Positions 23,856 to 32,158 of a stretch of 44,269 nt of DNA are shown here, piece by piece. The notes below the pieces were generated by a model. It had not been told where the DNA came from and ran no database searches. It saw nothing but the letters and a program-made list of their open reading frames with translations. The translations under genes and the position numbers were made by a program. The DNA comes from Candidatus Parcubacteria bacterium. Its GTDB lineage: Bacteria; Patescibacteriota; Minisyncoccia; UBA6257; 2-01-FULL-56-20. The stretch spans positions 1 through 44,269 of the forward strand of contig QZIV01000003.1 of the NCBI GenBank assembly GCA_003599135.1. Direction: 5' to 3'. Each line of letters opens with the position of its first letter. Within the stretch, counting starts at the first letter, position 1.

Positions 23856-24881
23856 GTGGATGAAGAGCTTTTCTACAATGCGGTAAATATCGGAGTAGCG
23901 AGCAACTACCACGAACTTCTAAAGCGAAAGACGCAGAAAGGGACATGGAAAAAAGTCTGGGATGACCTTCCTCCGGCGTTGAAGACGGTAGATCCCGAAA
24001 CAGAGTGGAGGGAACTTGAGAAAGCAGGTAGTCGGCTGCTCCTCGAAGACAATCCAGATTATCCGCCCCTCCTCCGCGAAATTCATTGGAAGCCTTTTGG
24101 AATTTACATACGAGGGAACATCCCAGAAAGCTCCGGAAACATCGCCATCGTAGGCACCCGGAAAGCAACCGACGAAGGGAAAGAAATTGCAGGGAAATTT
24201 GCCAGCGCGCTCGCAGAACATAATTGCTGCATTATAAGCGGCCTTGCGTTCGGAATTGATGCCGCAGCGCACGATGGATGCATGCGCTCTGGTGGAAAAA
24301 CGGTCGCCGTCCTTGGAAACGGCCTCGATCACGTCTACCCGCGAACCCATGAGCGGTTGGGACAAAAAATTATTGACGGCGGGGGTGCTCTCATCTCGGA
24401 ATATCCTTTAGGATCTCCATCTCTTCCCTATCGCTTCCTCGAGCGCAACCGCATCATAAGCGGGCTTTCTCGGGGGGTACTCGTCATCGAGGCGCCCGAT
24501 GGATCTGGGGCGCTCGTTACCGCACGTTTCGCAACCGACGAAAATCGGGACGTTTTTGTGATCCCTGGGCCGGTACATCACCCGAACTACAGAGGATCCA
24601 ATCGACTTATCCGCGCCGGCGCAGAACTCGTAACCTGCCCGGAGGAAATCCTTGAAGCACTTGGCGTAGAACGCGGTGCGACTGAGGAGAAGGACGGGGA
24701 GTTTTTAGGAGAAGAGAGAGTAATTCTCGAAGCTCTCCGCGCCTCTCCGCGGCCTCTCTCGGTAGACACGATCATCGAACGTACGAATTTGGACGCGCGA
24801 ACCGTACACCAAACTTTGAGCTTCCTTCTCATTCGAAACATTGTCAAAGAAACGGAAAGCGGCTACACTTCCGCAACATAA
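23856..24881 (+). CDS. dprA: DNA processing protein DprA/Smf
   Basis: 341 residues, GTG start at 23856. A Rossmann-like DNA-processing domain has IAIVGTRKATDEGKEIAGKFAS, ISGLAFGIDAAAHDGCMRSGGKTVAVLGNGLDHVYP, LISEYPLG and FLERNRIISGLSRGVLVIEA. These are the conserved DprA blocks. A winged-helix-like domain follows (280-335). DprA loads RecA on incoming single-stranded DNA in natural transformation. Together with the pilus block, it suggests a DNA-uptake capability. The promoter candidate is TTGTTG, 17 nt, TATGCT. Confidence 0.93.
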   Translation: MDEELFYNAVNIGVASNYHELLKRKTQKGTWKKVWDDLPPALKTVDPETEWRELEKAGSRLLLEDNPDYPPLLREIHWKPFGIYIRGNIPESSGNIAIVGTRKATDEGKEIAGKFASALAEHNCCIISGLAFGIDAAAHDGCMRSGGKTVAVLGNGLDHVYPRTHERLGQKIIDGGGALISEYPLGSPSLPYRFLERNRIISGLSRGVLVIEAPDGSGALVTARFATDENRDVFVIPGPVHHPNYRGSNRLIRAGAELVTCPEEILEALGVERGATEEKDGEFLGEERVILEALRASPRPLSVDTIIERTNLDARTVHQTLSFLLIRNIVKETESGYTSAT

Positions 24882-24908
24882 GCATCTTGCGGCGGCATAA
24901 ACACAAAC

Positions 24909-26900
24909 ATGAAGCTCGTCATCGTTGAGAGCCCCACAAAAGCGAAAACGATTTCCAAATTCCTCGACAAGGAATACAAAGCCGAATCTTCGTACGGCCA
25001 CCTTCGCGATCTTCCCAAAAGCCAACTTGGAATTGACGTGGAACAAGATTTCCTTCCCCGATACGTCGTACCCCGCAGAGTTCAGTCGCGCGTGACCGCG
25101 CTCAAAAAGGCCGCCGCGAAAGCGGACGGCATAATACTTGCAACAGACGAAGACAGAGAAGGGGAAGCGATTGCGTGGCATATTTCGAAGATTTTGAACC
25201 TCGACGAGACGAAAATCGAGCGAATCGCGTTCCATGAGATTACAGAAGATGCAATTCGAGAAGCCTTGAAGCATCCTCGATTCATAGATATGAACCTCGT
25301 TGACGCCCAACAAGCACGGCGGATTCTCGACCGCCTCGTTGGCTATAAACTTTCGCCGTTCCTTTGGAAAAAAGTCCGGAGAGGTCTCTCGGCAGGCCGT
25401 GTGCAATCCGTCGCGCTCCGCCTCATCGTGGAACGCGAGGAAGAAATCAAGGCGTTTATCCCTCAAGAGTATTGGACTATTCGCGCTCTCCTTTCGCGCA
25501 AAGACTCCGAAAAAGGGGTCTTCGAGACGACGCTCGTAAAAATCGGGGGCGAACCGATCCCCCAGTTCGGAATCCCCACGGAGGATGATTCCAAGAAGAT
25601 CGTTACGGATCTCGAAAGCGGAAATTTTCGGGTGAGTCGGGTTGAAAAAAAAGAACTAAAGAAAAACCCGCTTGGCCCATTCATCACAAGCACGCTGCAA
25701 CAAAGCGCGGCACAGCGACTTGGATTCTCCGCGAAGAAAACCATGTTCCTCGCCCAATCCCTCTACGAAAGCGGCCACATCACGTACATGAGAACCGATT
25801 CGCTCCATCTTTCGGAGGAAGCCCTGAAGGGAGCGCACGACTGGATCTCTTCGAATCTCGACAAGAAGTACCTCCTCGACGCTCCCCGCCACTTCAAAAC
25901 GAAATCTCGTCTCGCGCAGGAAGCACACGAAGCCGTCCGACCGACAAATGTTGCAACCGGCTCCCGCATCGAAGGACTCGAGAAGGATCAGGAGAGGGTA
26001 TATGAGCTTATCTGGAGACGATTTGTCGCCTCTCAACTCCCCCAGGCACTTTTTGACGCGACAACGATCGAAGTCGAAACGGAATCCAAAAAAAGGTATA
26101 CACTCCGTGCGTCGGGAAGCATCCTCCGATTCGACGGCTTCACGAAAATCTGGCCAACGAAATTCGAAGAGAAAGAAATGCCCGATTGCAAAGAAGGAGA
26201 GATGCTCACACTTCAGGAAATCCGTCCCGAACAGCATTTTACAGAGCCCCCTCCCCGCTACAACGAAGCAAGCCTCATTAAAACGCTTGAGCAATTCGGC
26301 ATCGGCCGGCCCTCAACGTACGCCCCGATCATCTCTGTAATCCAGGATCGGGGATACGTGGAAAAACAGAGTGGGCGTTTTTACCCGACGGACATCGGCA
26401 CGCTCGTCAACAAAGTTCTCACCGAACACTTCCCCGAAGTTTTCAATATAGAATTCACGGCAAAGATGGAGGGGGATCTCGATGAGATCGCAAGCGGCCA
26501 TGAACGATGGCAGAGCGTCATCGGAGAGTTTTACTCGCCGTTCGCAAAACTTCTTGAACAAAAATATGAGGAGGTACAAAAGAGCGAAGTCGCGGAAGAA
26601 AAAACCGACATTGTCTGCGAAAACTGCGGGCGGCCGATGATCATCAAATTCGGCCGTTTCGGCCGATTCATCGCCTGCTCGGGGTACCCAGAATGCAAGA
26701 CTGCGAAACCGCTCCGTGAACCTCCGAAATCAACCGGCCTCAAGTGTCCCAAATGCGGCGAGGGAGAAATCATCGAGCGAAGGGTGAGTAAAAAAGGAAG
26801 GTCTCGGGGTAGAATATTTTGGGGGTGTAACCGATACCCGAAGTGCGACCACGCAACGTGGGAAAATCCCGTCCCCCAAAAGACCGATGACGCGACCTAA
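24909..26900 (+). CDS. topA: DNA topoisomerase I
   Basis: 663 residues. The TOPRIM domain begins MKLVIVESPTKAKTISKFL and carries ATDEDREGEAIAWHI (acidic metal site). The type IA core follows with the active-site Tyr in HITYMRTDSLHLS and the GIGRPSTYAPII block. Two zinc-ribbon repeats are at the C-terminus (CENCGRP to YPECK, and CPKCGEG to YPKCDHATWENP). It relaxes negative supercoils. Shorter than the E. coli enzyme, which has additional C-terminal domains. It overlaps relA by 14 nt. Confidence 0.97.
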   Translation: MKLVIVESPTKAKTISKFLDKEYKAESSYGHLRDLPKSQLGIDVEQDFLPRYVVPRRVQSRVTALKKAAAKADGIILATDEDREGEAIAWHISKILNLDETKIERIAFHEITEDAIREALKHPRFIDMNLVDAQQARRILDRLVGYKLSPFLWKKVRRGLSAGRVQSVALRLIVEREEEIKAFIPQEYWTIRALLSRKDSEKGVFETTLVKIGGEPIPQFGIPTEDDSKKIVTDLESGNFRVSRVEKKELKKNPLGPFITSTLQQSAAQRLGFSAKKTMFLAQSLYESGHITYMRTDSLHLSEEALKGAHDWISSNLDKKYLLDAPRHFKTKSRLAQEAHEAVRPTNVATGSRIEGLEKDQERVYELIWRRFVASQLPQALFDATTIEVETESKKRYTLRASGSILRFDGFTKIWPTKFEEKEMPDCKEGEMLTLQEIRPEQHFTEPPPRYNEASLIKTLEQFGIGRPSTYAPIISVIQDRGYVEKQSGRFYPTDIGTLVNKVLTEHFPEVFNIEFTAKMEGDLDEIASGHERWQSVIGEFYSPFAKLLEQKYEEVQKSEVAEEKTDIVCENCGRPMIIKFGRFGRFIACSGYPECKTAKPLREPPKSTGLKCPKCGEGEIIERRVSKKGRSRGRIFWGCNRYPKCDHATWENPVPQKTDDAT

Positions 26901-28614
26901 TTCACTCCAAAAACTTCTCGGACGCATCAAGGAAAATCCAACCGGACCAATCGCTCGCGCTTTAGAGTTTTCAAAAGCGGCTCACGCAAACCAAAAACGA
27001 GAAAGCGGCGAGCCGTTTTTTAATCACTCTCTTGCCGTCGCGGAGATCCTATATCAGTGGAAACTCGACGATGCAACCATCGTAGCCGGCCTTCTTCACG
27101 ACACGGTTGAGGACACCTCGGTTTCTCTCGAAAAAATCAAAAGCGAATTCGGGGAAGAAGTTTCCTTTCTCGTGGACGGAGTCACTAAGCTCGGAAGAAT
27201 CAAGTACCAAGATTCGAATCCGAAAGTCGAAAACCTCCGAAAAATGGTCTTGGCCTTGAGTCGAGATCTTCGGGTCGTTTTCATCAAGCTCGCCGACCGC
27301 CTTCACAATATGCGAACGCTCGGGTCGCTCCCGCCCGCAAAACAGAAGCGTATTGCCCTCGAAACTCACGAAATTTACGCTCCACTCGCGTATCGCCTCG
27401 GCATGCAGAATTTAAGCGGAGAACTCCGCGACCTTGCCTTTCCCTTTATTCATCCCAAAGAGAACGAGTGGATCAAGAAAACTTCTGTCCCGCTCTTTGA
27501 AGCCCGCCTTAAATATCTCGAAAGAATCAAGCCGGTCATCAAGAGATTGCTCGACGAGCAGGGTATAAAACCGATAACCATAGATTTCCGCGCAAAGCGG
27601 TACAGCAGTCTCTACGAAAAACTGCTCCGTCACGAAATGGACATGGAAAAGATCTACGACTTGGTTGCGATGCGGATCATCGTGGAAACCGTCCTCGAAT
27701 GTTACGCAGTCCTCGGAGTCATCCACCAGAAGTGGCCGCCGCTCCCAGGAAGAGTCAAGGACTATATTGCGATGCCGAAACCGAACAGCTATCGGAGCAT
27801 CCACACGACCGTAATCGGCCCGGATGAGCAGTTAATCGAGTTTCAGATTCGGACGACGAAAATGCACGAGGAAAATGAATACGGAATCGCGGCGCATTGG
27901 CTCTACGACCAAGAACGGAGGAATGAAGAAAAAAATCGCCCGCGACTCACAAAACTCGTCGAAGAGATGCAATGGGTCAAACAACTCCGAAATTGGCTCG
28001 AAAAATACCGAGGGCCGAAAACCGATCCCGAAGAGTTCATCCAAGCGATGAAGATTGACTTCTTCAGGGATCGGATTTTTGCAATCACTCCGAAAGGCGA
28101 CGTCGTAGACCTGCCCGTGGGCGCAACGCCCGTTGATTTCGCGTATCATATCCACACCGAAGTCGGGAATGGCTGCGTGGGAGCGAAAGTGAACAATCAA
28201 ATCGTCCCCTTAGACTACAACCTTCGCTCCGGCGATCTCGTGCAAATCATCACGCAGAAAAACAAGCGACCCTCCGAAGACTGGTTGAAATTTGTGAAAA
28301 CGTCCATTGCCCGAGAACATATCAAGGCCGCCCTGCGCGAGAAAGACAAACTGCGCCGCTCCGCTCGCGGTCCCACAAAAACCGAACTTCGGGTGACCGG
28401 AGAGAACCGGCTCGGGCTCCTCAAAGACATCTCGGCGGTCGTTGAGCGATCACATTTGAGTATCGTGAGCGTTCATGCACCAAGTCAGCCCGGGAGCCGG
28501 TTCACGGCCCTAAGAATCCAGTGTGAAACGACCGACAAACAGAAGATCGAGAAGTTGATTGTGAAGCTGAAGAATCTAAAAGGAGTGAGGCAAGTGAGCT
28601 ACCGCTTTGTGTAG
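26887..28614 (+). CDS. RelA/SpoT bifunctional (p)ppGpp synthetase/hydrolase
   Basis: 575 residues. The N-terminal HD hydrolase domain retains FFNHSLAVAEIL and LLHDTVEDT, so hydrolysis is likely active. The synthetase domain has VKDYIAMPKPNSYRSIHTTVIG and EFQIRTTKMHEENEYGIAAHW. TGS (DRIFAITPKGDVVDLPVGATPVDFAYHIHTEVG) and a C-terminal ACT domain follow. The zinc-finger/CC region between TGS and ACT is short, so the protein is smaller than typical 700+ residue Rel. It makes and degrades the stringent-response alarmone. It converges on parB with no gap. Confidence 0.94.
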   Translation: MTRPNSLQKLLGRIKENPTGPIARALEFSKAAHANQKRESGEPFFNHSLAVAEILYQWKLDDATIVAGLLHDTVEDTSVSLEKIKSEFGEEVSFLVDGVTKLGRIKYQDSNPKVENLRKMVLALSRDLRVVFIKLADRLHNMRTLGSLPPAKQKRIALETHEIYAPLAYRLGMQNLSGELRDLAFPFIHPKENEWIKKTSVPLFEARLKYLERIKPVIKRLLDEQGIKPITIDFRAKRYSSLYEKLLRHEMDMEKIYDLVAMRIIVETVLECYAVLGVIHQKWPPLPGRVKDYIAMPKPNSYRSIHTTVIGPDEQLIEFQIRTTKMHEENEYGIAAHWLYDQERRNEEKNRPRLTKLVEEMQWVKQLRNWLEKYRGPKTDPEEFIQAMKIDFFRDRIFAITPKGDVVDLPVGATPVDFAYHIHTEVGNGCVGAKVNNQIVPLDYNLRSGDLVQIITQKNKRPSEDWLKFVKTSIAREHIKAALREKDKLRRSARGPTKTELRVTGENRLGLLKDISAVVERSHLSIVSVHAPSQPGSRFTALRIQCETTDKQKIEKLIVKLKNLKGVRQVSYRFV

Positions 28615-29610
28615 TCACTCTTTCTCTTCTTCTCCCTCTAGGCGTCGGACGATGCTCTGAAGTTCTTCCTGAGAATAAAAGGAGATGGTGATTTTTCCGG
28701 TGTCGCCGTTTTTCGAAATCGAAACGGGAGTTCCAAGCTCCGTGCTTAATTTTTCTTCAAGTATTTTGAGTTCCGGAGCGAGATCGGGAGGCGGCTGCGC
28801 CGCTTCCCCGGAGCGAGCGCTCTGAACTCTGTTCTTAAGCTCTCGAGTCGTGAGCCGATGCGCAAGGAGATCCTCGAAAAGTTTCTTCTGCGCTCCCGGG
28901 TCGCCAATCGCCAAAAGCAATCGTCCGTGGCTTTCCGTAATCTGATTTTTTTGAAGCGCTTCTTGGATAAACGGCGGGAGGTCAAGGAGCCGCATCGTGT
29001 TCGCAACGACCTCGCGGCTTTTCCCGAGGCGAGAAGCGATCTCGCGCTGCGTGAGGCGAAATTCCTCCTGAAGCCGGGAGAAAGCCCGGCCTTTCTCGAT
29101 AGGATTCAAGTCCTCGCGCTGGAGATTCTCGATAATCGCGAGCTCAAGGCGTTCCTGCTCAAGGTTTACCTTCCGAATGATCGCAGGAACATGTTCGAGG
29201 CCGAGAAGTTTTGCCGCAAGCAGCCTTCTCTCTCCCGCAATCAGTTCGTATTCAACCTCAAGTCCGGCCGGCGTTTCTTTCTCGATCTTCGTCACGACAA
29301 GCGGCTGCAGAAATCCGAATTCCCGGATCGAGGCAGCGAGTTCCTGTATCGCTTCTTCGTCAAACGCGCGCCTCGGCTGGTTTCTGTTCGGCTTGATTTT
29401 AAAAACTTCGATGTGAAAGATCGAATCTTCCTCGCGGCGCGGCTCTTGGCGCGCGGGAGACTTAGGCTCCTCTTCCGCCTTTCCCGAAACACCCGGTTGG
29501 GGCGCGCTCATTGAAGTCGGCGGAGGAGCAACCGGATTCGGGCGCGCGGCATCCCCGTCGGTATCGCTCTTTTTCGGCGGTATTAAAGATTCGAGTCCTT
29601 TTCCTAACAT
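28615..29610 (-). CDS. parB: chromosome partition protein ParB
   Basis: 331 residues. It begins MLGKGLESLIPP, as in Spo0J/Noc-type ParB. After a Pro-rich linker the ParB/Srx domain has IKPNRNQPRRAFDEEAIQELA, and the CTP-binding GERR box appears in YELIAGERRLLAAKLLG. An HTH region (LTQREIASRLGKSREVVANTMRLLDLP) and a C-terminal dimerisation domain follow. Its start overlaps the parA stop by 1 nt (TAATG). It acts at parS sites near the origin; none was found here. Confidence 0.95.
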   Translation of the reverse strand: MLGKGLESLIPPKKSDTDGDAARPNPVAPPPTSMSAPQPGVSGKAEEEPKSPARQEPRREEDSIFHIEVFKIKPNRNQPRRAFDEEAIQELAASIREFGFLQPLVVTKIEKETPAGLEVEYELIAGERRLLAAKLLGLEHVPAIIRKVNLEQERLELAIIENLQREDLNPIEKGRAFSRLQEEFRLTQREIASRLGKSREVVANTMRLLDLPPFIQEALQKNQITESHGRLLLAIGDPGAQKKLFEDLLAHRLTTRELKNRVQSARSGEAAQPPPDLAPELKILEEKLSTELGTPVSISKNGDTGKITISFYSQEELQSIVRRLEGEEEKE

Positions 29611-30434
29611 TAGATCGCTACGTTGAAATTTCCGAAATTTTTTGCTCCCACGATCTCTCGCGCGCCGCGCGTCCTCTCCTGCGCGATAATTTCGTCAGCA
29701 AGGCGCCGATAGGCAAGTGCTCCGTTCGAGTCGGGACGGTGGAGTAAAACGGGTTTTGAAAAACTCGGGGCTTCGGCGAGAGCGACGCTCCGAGGAATTT
29801 CCGTATCAAAAACCTGGTAGGGAAAATGGCGCCTGATGTTTTTCCCGACTTCCCTACTCAAATGCTCTCGCTTGTCGTACATGGTAAGGAGCGCCCCGGC
29901 GATAGTGAGTGGATGGTGCAGATTCCGCTTCACGAGATCAACGGTTTCTAAGAGCTGACCGATGCCTTCAAGGCTGTAATACTCGGCTTGAACGGGAATT
30001 AAAACCTCGTCTCCTGCAACGAGTCCGTTTACGGTAAGGAGGCTTAAACTCGGTGGAAGATCTATGAGCACGTAATCGTAGTCGTGACGGACGTAATGGA
30101 GAAACCGCCGCAGGAAGTGTTCTCTGTCTTTCTCGTTCACGAGTTCAATGAGCAGTCCCGCGAGATGTGGCGCGGCCGGGATAAGATGAAAATTATAAAG
30201 TTGGGACGGACGAATTATGGCCTTCGGTTCTGCGTGACCGAGGACCCCGTGATAGACGCTCGTAGTCGTATGAAGCGGACTGTGTCCCAAGGCAGAACTT
30301 GCATTCCCTTGCGGATCAAAATCAACGAGGAGCGTCTTCTTCCCCGCCGCAGCAAGATACGCCCCGAGGTTCACGGCTGTTGTTGTCTTGCCGACTCCGC
30401 CTTTCTGGTTGCAGACTGCGATTACGCGGGCCAT
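29610..30434 (-). CDS. parA: chromosome partition ATPase ParA/Soj
   Basis: 274 residues from the ATG at 30434 (MARVIAVCNQKGGVGKTTT). The deviant Walker A KGGVGKTTT, LLVDFDPQGNASSAL and the DYVLIDLPPSLSLLTVNGL block are typical. ATGs further upstream (30440 and 30494) are in frame, but the promoter predicts transcription starting at about 30435. With ParB it segregates the chromosome. The last residues (GARE, then KNFGNFNVAI) extend past the usual fold. Confidence 0.94.
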   Translation of the reverse strand: MARVIAVCNQKGGVGKTTTAVNLGAYLAAAGKKTLLVDFDPQGNASSALGHSPLHTTTSVYHGVLGHAEPKAIIRPSQLYNFHLIPAAPHLAGLLIELVNEKDREHFLRRFLHYVRHDYDYVLIDLPPSLSLLTVNGLVAGDEVLIPVQAEYYSLEGIGQLLETVDLVKRNLHHPLTIAGALLTMYDKREHLSREVGKNIRRHFPYQVFDTEIPRSVALAEAPSFSKPVLLHRPDSNGALAYRRLADEIIAQERTRGAREIVGAKNFGNFNVAI

Positions 30435-30438
30435 TGCC

Positions 30439-30488
30439 ATAATTGTATGAATTTTGAAGCGTAAGCGCAAAAATTCATATACAATTAT
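30439..30488 (-). promoter_or_regulatory. parA promoter inside an inverted repeat
   Basis: On the minus strand -35 TTGCGC (30470-30465), a 17-nt spacer and -10 TACAAT (30447-30442) lie 7 nt before the ATG at 30434, predicting a leaderless mRNA. A 17-nt arm (30439-30455) and an imperfect partner (30470-30488, with a 2-nt insertion) form an inverted repeat that covers both promoter boxes. It could be an operator for autoregulation by ParA, ParB or another repressor. Confidence 0.55.
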
Positions 30489-30540
30489 GAGCATCCCGCC
30501 AAAGCGAGAGCAACGGTGGACGTTTCAGTAAACAGTTTTC

Positions 30541-30569
30541 TTGATTTGAGCAATAAAATGAGGTTAAAT
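30541..30569 (+). promoter_or_regulatory. promoter of tRNA-Leu (CAA)
   Basis: TTGATT (30541-30546), a 17-nt spacer, TTAAAT (30564-30569); the tRNA begins 9 nt later. Confidence 0.65.
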
Positions 30570-30578
30570 AGCGGCATT

Positions 30579-30662
30579 GCCCGGGTGGCGGAATTGGCAG
30601 ACGCGCAGGACTCAAAATCCTGTGACCGCAAGGTCATGAGAGTTCGATTCTCTCCCTGGGCA
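30579..30662 (+). tRNA. tRNA-Leu (CAA)
   Basis: Acceptor GCCCGGG pairs with CCTGGGC (one G-T pair). Anticodon stem CAGGA/TCCTG encloses CTCAAAA, giving anticodon CAA. A long variable arm (TGACCGCAAGGTCA) is typical of leucine tRNA, and the T-arm contains AGTTCGATTCT. The discriminator is A and CCA is not encoded. Confidence 0.95.
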
Positions 30663-30672
30663 CACAATACTG

Positions 30673-31266
30673 CTACTTATGATTTGATGTCCTCATCGCG
30701 ACTGCAACCGCGAGAAGGGTGAGCGCGCTCACGAGTATCGGAAACCACACCTGGGATAACCACGGCACGGGGATGAGAAAAAGCACATCCGGAGTGGTGA
30801 ATGATGACGGCCAGCGCACAGTGGCCCAAAGACCGACATAGTAGAAAATATCCCACACGCCGAACGTCCAAAGGAAAATCGCCCACTGTTCGCGGCGGCC
30901 TGTGGCAGTCAAAAGAGCGATGCTTACAAGCATAATCATCGTCGCTATTTCGCGGAAAAACTCCACCGCAAGAAGACTTCTTGGTAACTCCGCAAGTACC
31001 TTTGCTTGCTGATACAGTGGCGAAGACAAGCTTGCAACGTCGGAAAGCGTTCCGCCATAGCCGGGGAGAAGTCCGACTGCCGCGCGGAGATACACAACAA
31101 CAGACGCCTCAACGAATCCGAATGCTATCCCGAAAAGCGCCGCGATAAAAAGTTGTCGTCCAGATATGTGTAAACCTCCACGCTTCCAAAAATAGTAAGC
31201 TGCGAACGGTATCGCGACGAATAGATTTACCCACCAAGGTTCCGCGAAAAGAACGAAAGTATCCAT
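30673..31266 (-). CDS. multi-pass membrane protein
   Basis: 197 residues with about six hydrophobic segments, many Trp and Phe, and motifs IAFGFVEASVVVYLRAAVGLLPGYGG and WTFGVWDIFYYVGLW. It is likely a full membrane protein without large loops. It begins 10 nt after the end of tRNA-Leu (TAA) on the same strand, so it may be transcribed from the tRNA promoter. I cannot assign a family or function. Confidence 0.65.
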   Translation of the reverse strand: MDTFVLFAEPWWVNLFVAIPFAAYYFWKRGGLHISGRQLFIAALFGIAFGFVEASVVVYLRAAVGLLPGYGGTLSDVASLSSPLYQQAKVLAELPRSLLAVEFFREIATMIMLVSIALLTATGRREQWAIFLWTFGVWDIFYYVGLWATVRWPSSFTTPDVLFLIPVPWLSQVWFPILVSALTLLAVAVAMRTSNHK

Positions 31267-31276
31267 AAGATTTTAG

Positions 31277-31362
31277 TGGGCGAGGTGGGAGTCGAACCCA
31301 CAAGCCGTGTTACCGGCTACGGATTTTAAGTCCGCTGCGTACACCAATTCCGCCACTCGCCC
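31277..31362 (-). tRNA. tRNA-Leu (TAA)
   Basis: Minus strand: acceptor GGGCGAG with CTCGCCC and anticodon stem CGGA/TCCG with loop CTTAAAA, giving anticodon TAA. A long variable arm (TAGCCGGTAACACGGCTT) and T-arm GGGTTCGACTCCC follow. The discriminator is A and CCA is not encoded. Confidence 0.95.
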
Positions 31363-31381
31363 TCTTTTTCGCGCTCCCCTG

Positions 31382-31453
31382 AGGCCAGGAGGGGAATCGA
31401 ACCCCTGTGTAGAGCTTTTGCAGAGCTCTGCCTTACCACTTGGCTACCTGGCC
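31382..31453 (-). tRNA. tRNA-Cys (GCA)
   Basis: Minus strand: acceptor GGCCAGG with CCTGGCC and anticodon stem GAGCT/AGCTC with loop CTGCAAA, giving anticodon GCA. The T-arm contains GGGTTCGATTCCC and the discriminator is T (U73, as expected for cysteine). Its first 21 bases also encode the last six residues and stop of the upstream GIY-YIG frame. Confidence 0.95.
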
Positions 31454-31687
31454 ATATCTCCGTTTCAGTATCTCCTTTTGCTGATGACTTTTCAAGAAGC
31501 GTTCATGTCGTACGGCGTCGGCGCGTAAAGAAAACTCTTCACATTGTAATAACTGCCAAGGTGAGTACGCCTTAGTTGATCTCACCTTTTCAGAATTATG
31601 CAGGGCAAGGCGTTTGTTAACGTCGGCCGTGCTCCCAATATATAAGTCATTATTTTTTAAACTGCGAAGGATGTATGTGTAATACAT
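31433..31687 (-). CDS. short GIY-YIG nuclease-like protein running into tRNA-Cys
   Basis: 84 residues. It begins MYYTYILRSLKNNDLYIGSTADVNKRL, the GIY-YIG core (YTYIL and LYIGST) with the catalytic Arg in NKRL, followed by HN and a RHERFLKSH helix carrying the conserved Glu. It is one of the minimal, single-domain GIY-YIG proteins (UPF0213 type). Its final codons (GQVAKW and stop TAA) are the 5' end of tRNA-Cys, so a single transcript would contain both. Substrate unknown. Confidence 0.85.
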   Translation of the reverse strand: MYYTYILRSLKNNDLYIGSTADVNKRLALHNSEKVRSTKAYSPWQLLQCEEFSLRADAVRHERFLKSHQQKEILKRRYGQVAKW

Positions 31688-31766
31688 TGGGTTTTGTCTC
31701 GCTACGCGAGATCTGGCACAGCCAGACAGACCGCCGCGTTACCTCTTCGCCACCGCGCCTTACTAC

Positions 31767-31800
31767 TTGCCTGCCCGCCGAAGCTTTTGCACAGGCGGGG
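31767..31800. repeat. GC-rich imperfect palindrome of CPR type
   Basis: The stretch starting TTGCCTGCCCGCC and ending CAGGCGGGG forms an imperfect hairpin in the 125-nt gap between rbfA and the first GIY-YIG gene. If read through on the minus strand it would encode a peptide of the ACAKASAGRQ kind, a pattern I have seen repeated in Parcubacterial proteins. A second small hairpin, TCTGGC/GCCAGA, lies at 31711-31725. Confidence 0.55.
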
Positions 31801-31812
31801 CTACTCCCCATT

Positions 31813-32139
31813 CTATTTGTCGAGAAGCAATTTTTCAACTTGTGCCGCGTGTTCCAGCCCGTGGTCAATCTCGAACCTGATTCGCGGCATCGGTTTGATG
31901 CTGATTTTCTTATTGAGAAGATGCTGCAACCTCCCTGCGGCTCTCTTCAACTCTTCGAGAACACGGTCCGACGACACCGAAGGTATGACGCTCAAAAGGA
32001 CGACTGCGTGCTCCAATTTTTTATCAACCTCGACGTCGGTAATCGTGGGAAGCGCGTCAGGGAATTCAAGCTCTTCTAAGATGATCTTGCTTAACTCCTC
32101 GCGGATGAGCTTCCCAACTCTCTGCGGCCTGAAGTTCAT
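31813..32139 (-). CDS. rbfA: ribosome-binding factor A
   Basis: 108 residues from the ATG at 32139 (MNFRPQRVGKLIREELSKIILEE). The KH-like fold is visible in ITDVEVDKKLEHAVVLLSVI, ELKRAAGRLQHLLNKKISIKPMPRIRFEID, which closely follows RbfA. It assists late 30S maturation at the 5' helix of 16S rRNA. The start region (GTG at 32145, ATG at 32139) lies beside a 21-bp inverted repeat that frames the neighbouring GIY-YIG gene. In most genomes rbfA follows infB directly; here that GIY-YIG gene separates them. Confidence 0.93.
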   Translation of the reverse strand: MNFRPQRVGKLIREELSKIILEELEFPDALPTITDVEVDKKLEHAVVLLSVIPSVSSDRVLEELKRAAGRLQHLLNKKISIKPMPRIRFEIDHGLEHAAQVEKLLLDK

Positions 32140-32158
32140 CCCCACACCTAATGAGTTT
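32138..32158. repeat. left 21-bp inverted repeat of the GIY-YIG unit
   Basis: This 21-nt segment (begins ATCCCCACAC, ends TAATGAGTTT) is the exact reverse complement of 32415-32435. It includes the last codons of the GIY-YIG gene and the bases just before the rbfA start. Confidence 0.9.

Noticed and set aside
31650-31868. 72-codon minus-strand frame containing ACAKASAGRQ
   Set aside because: The peptide comes from reading through a palindromic repeat; the frame overlaps rbfA and the first GIY-YIG gene out of phase.
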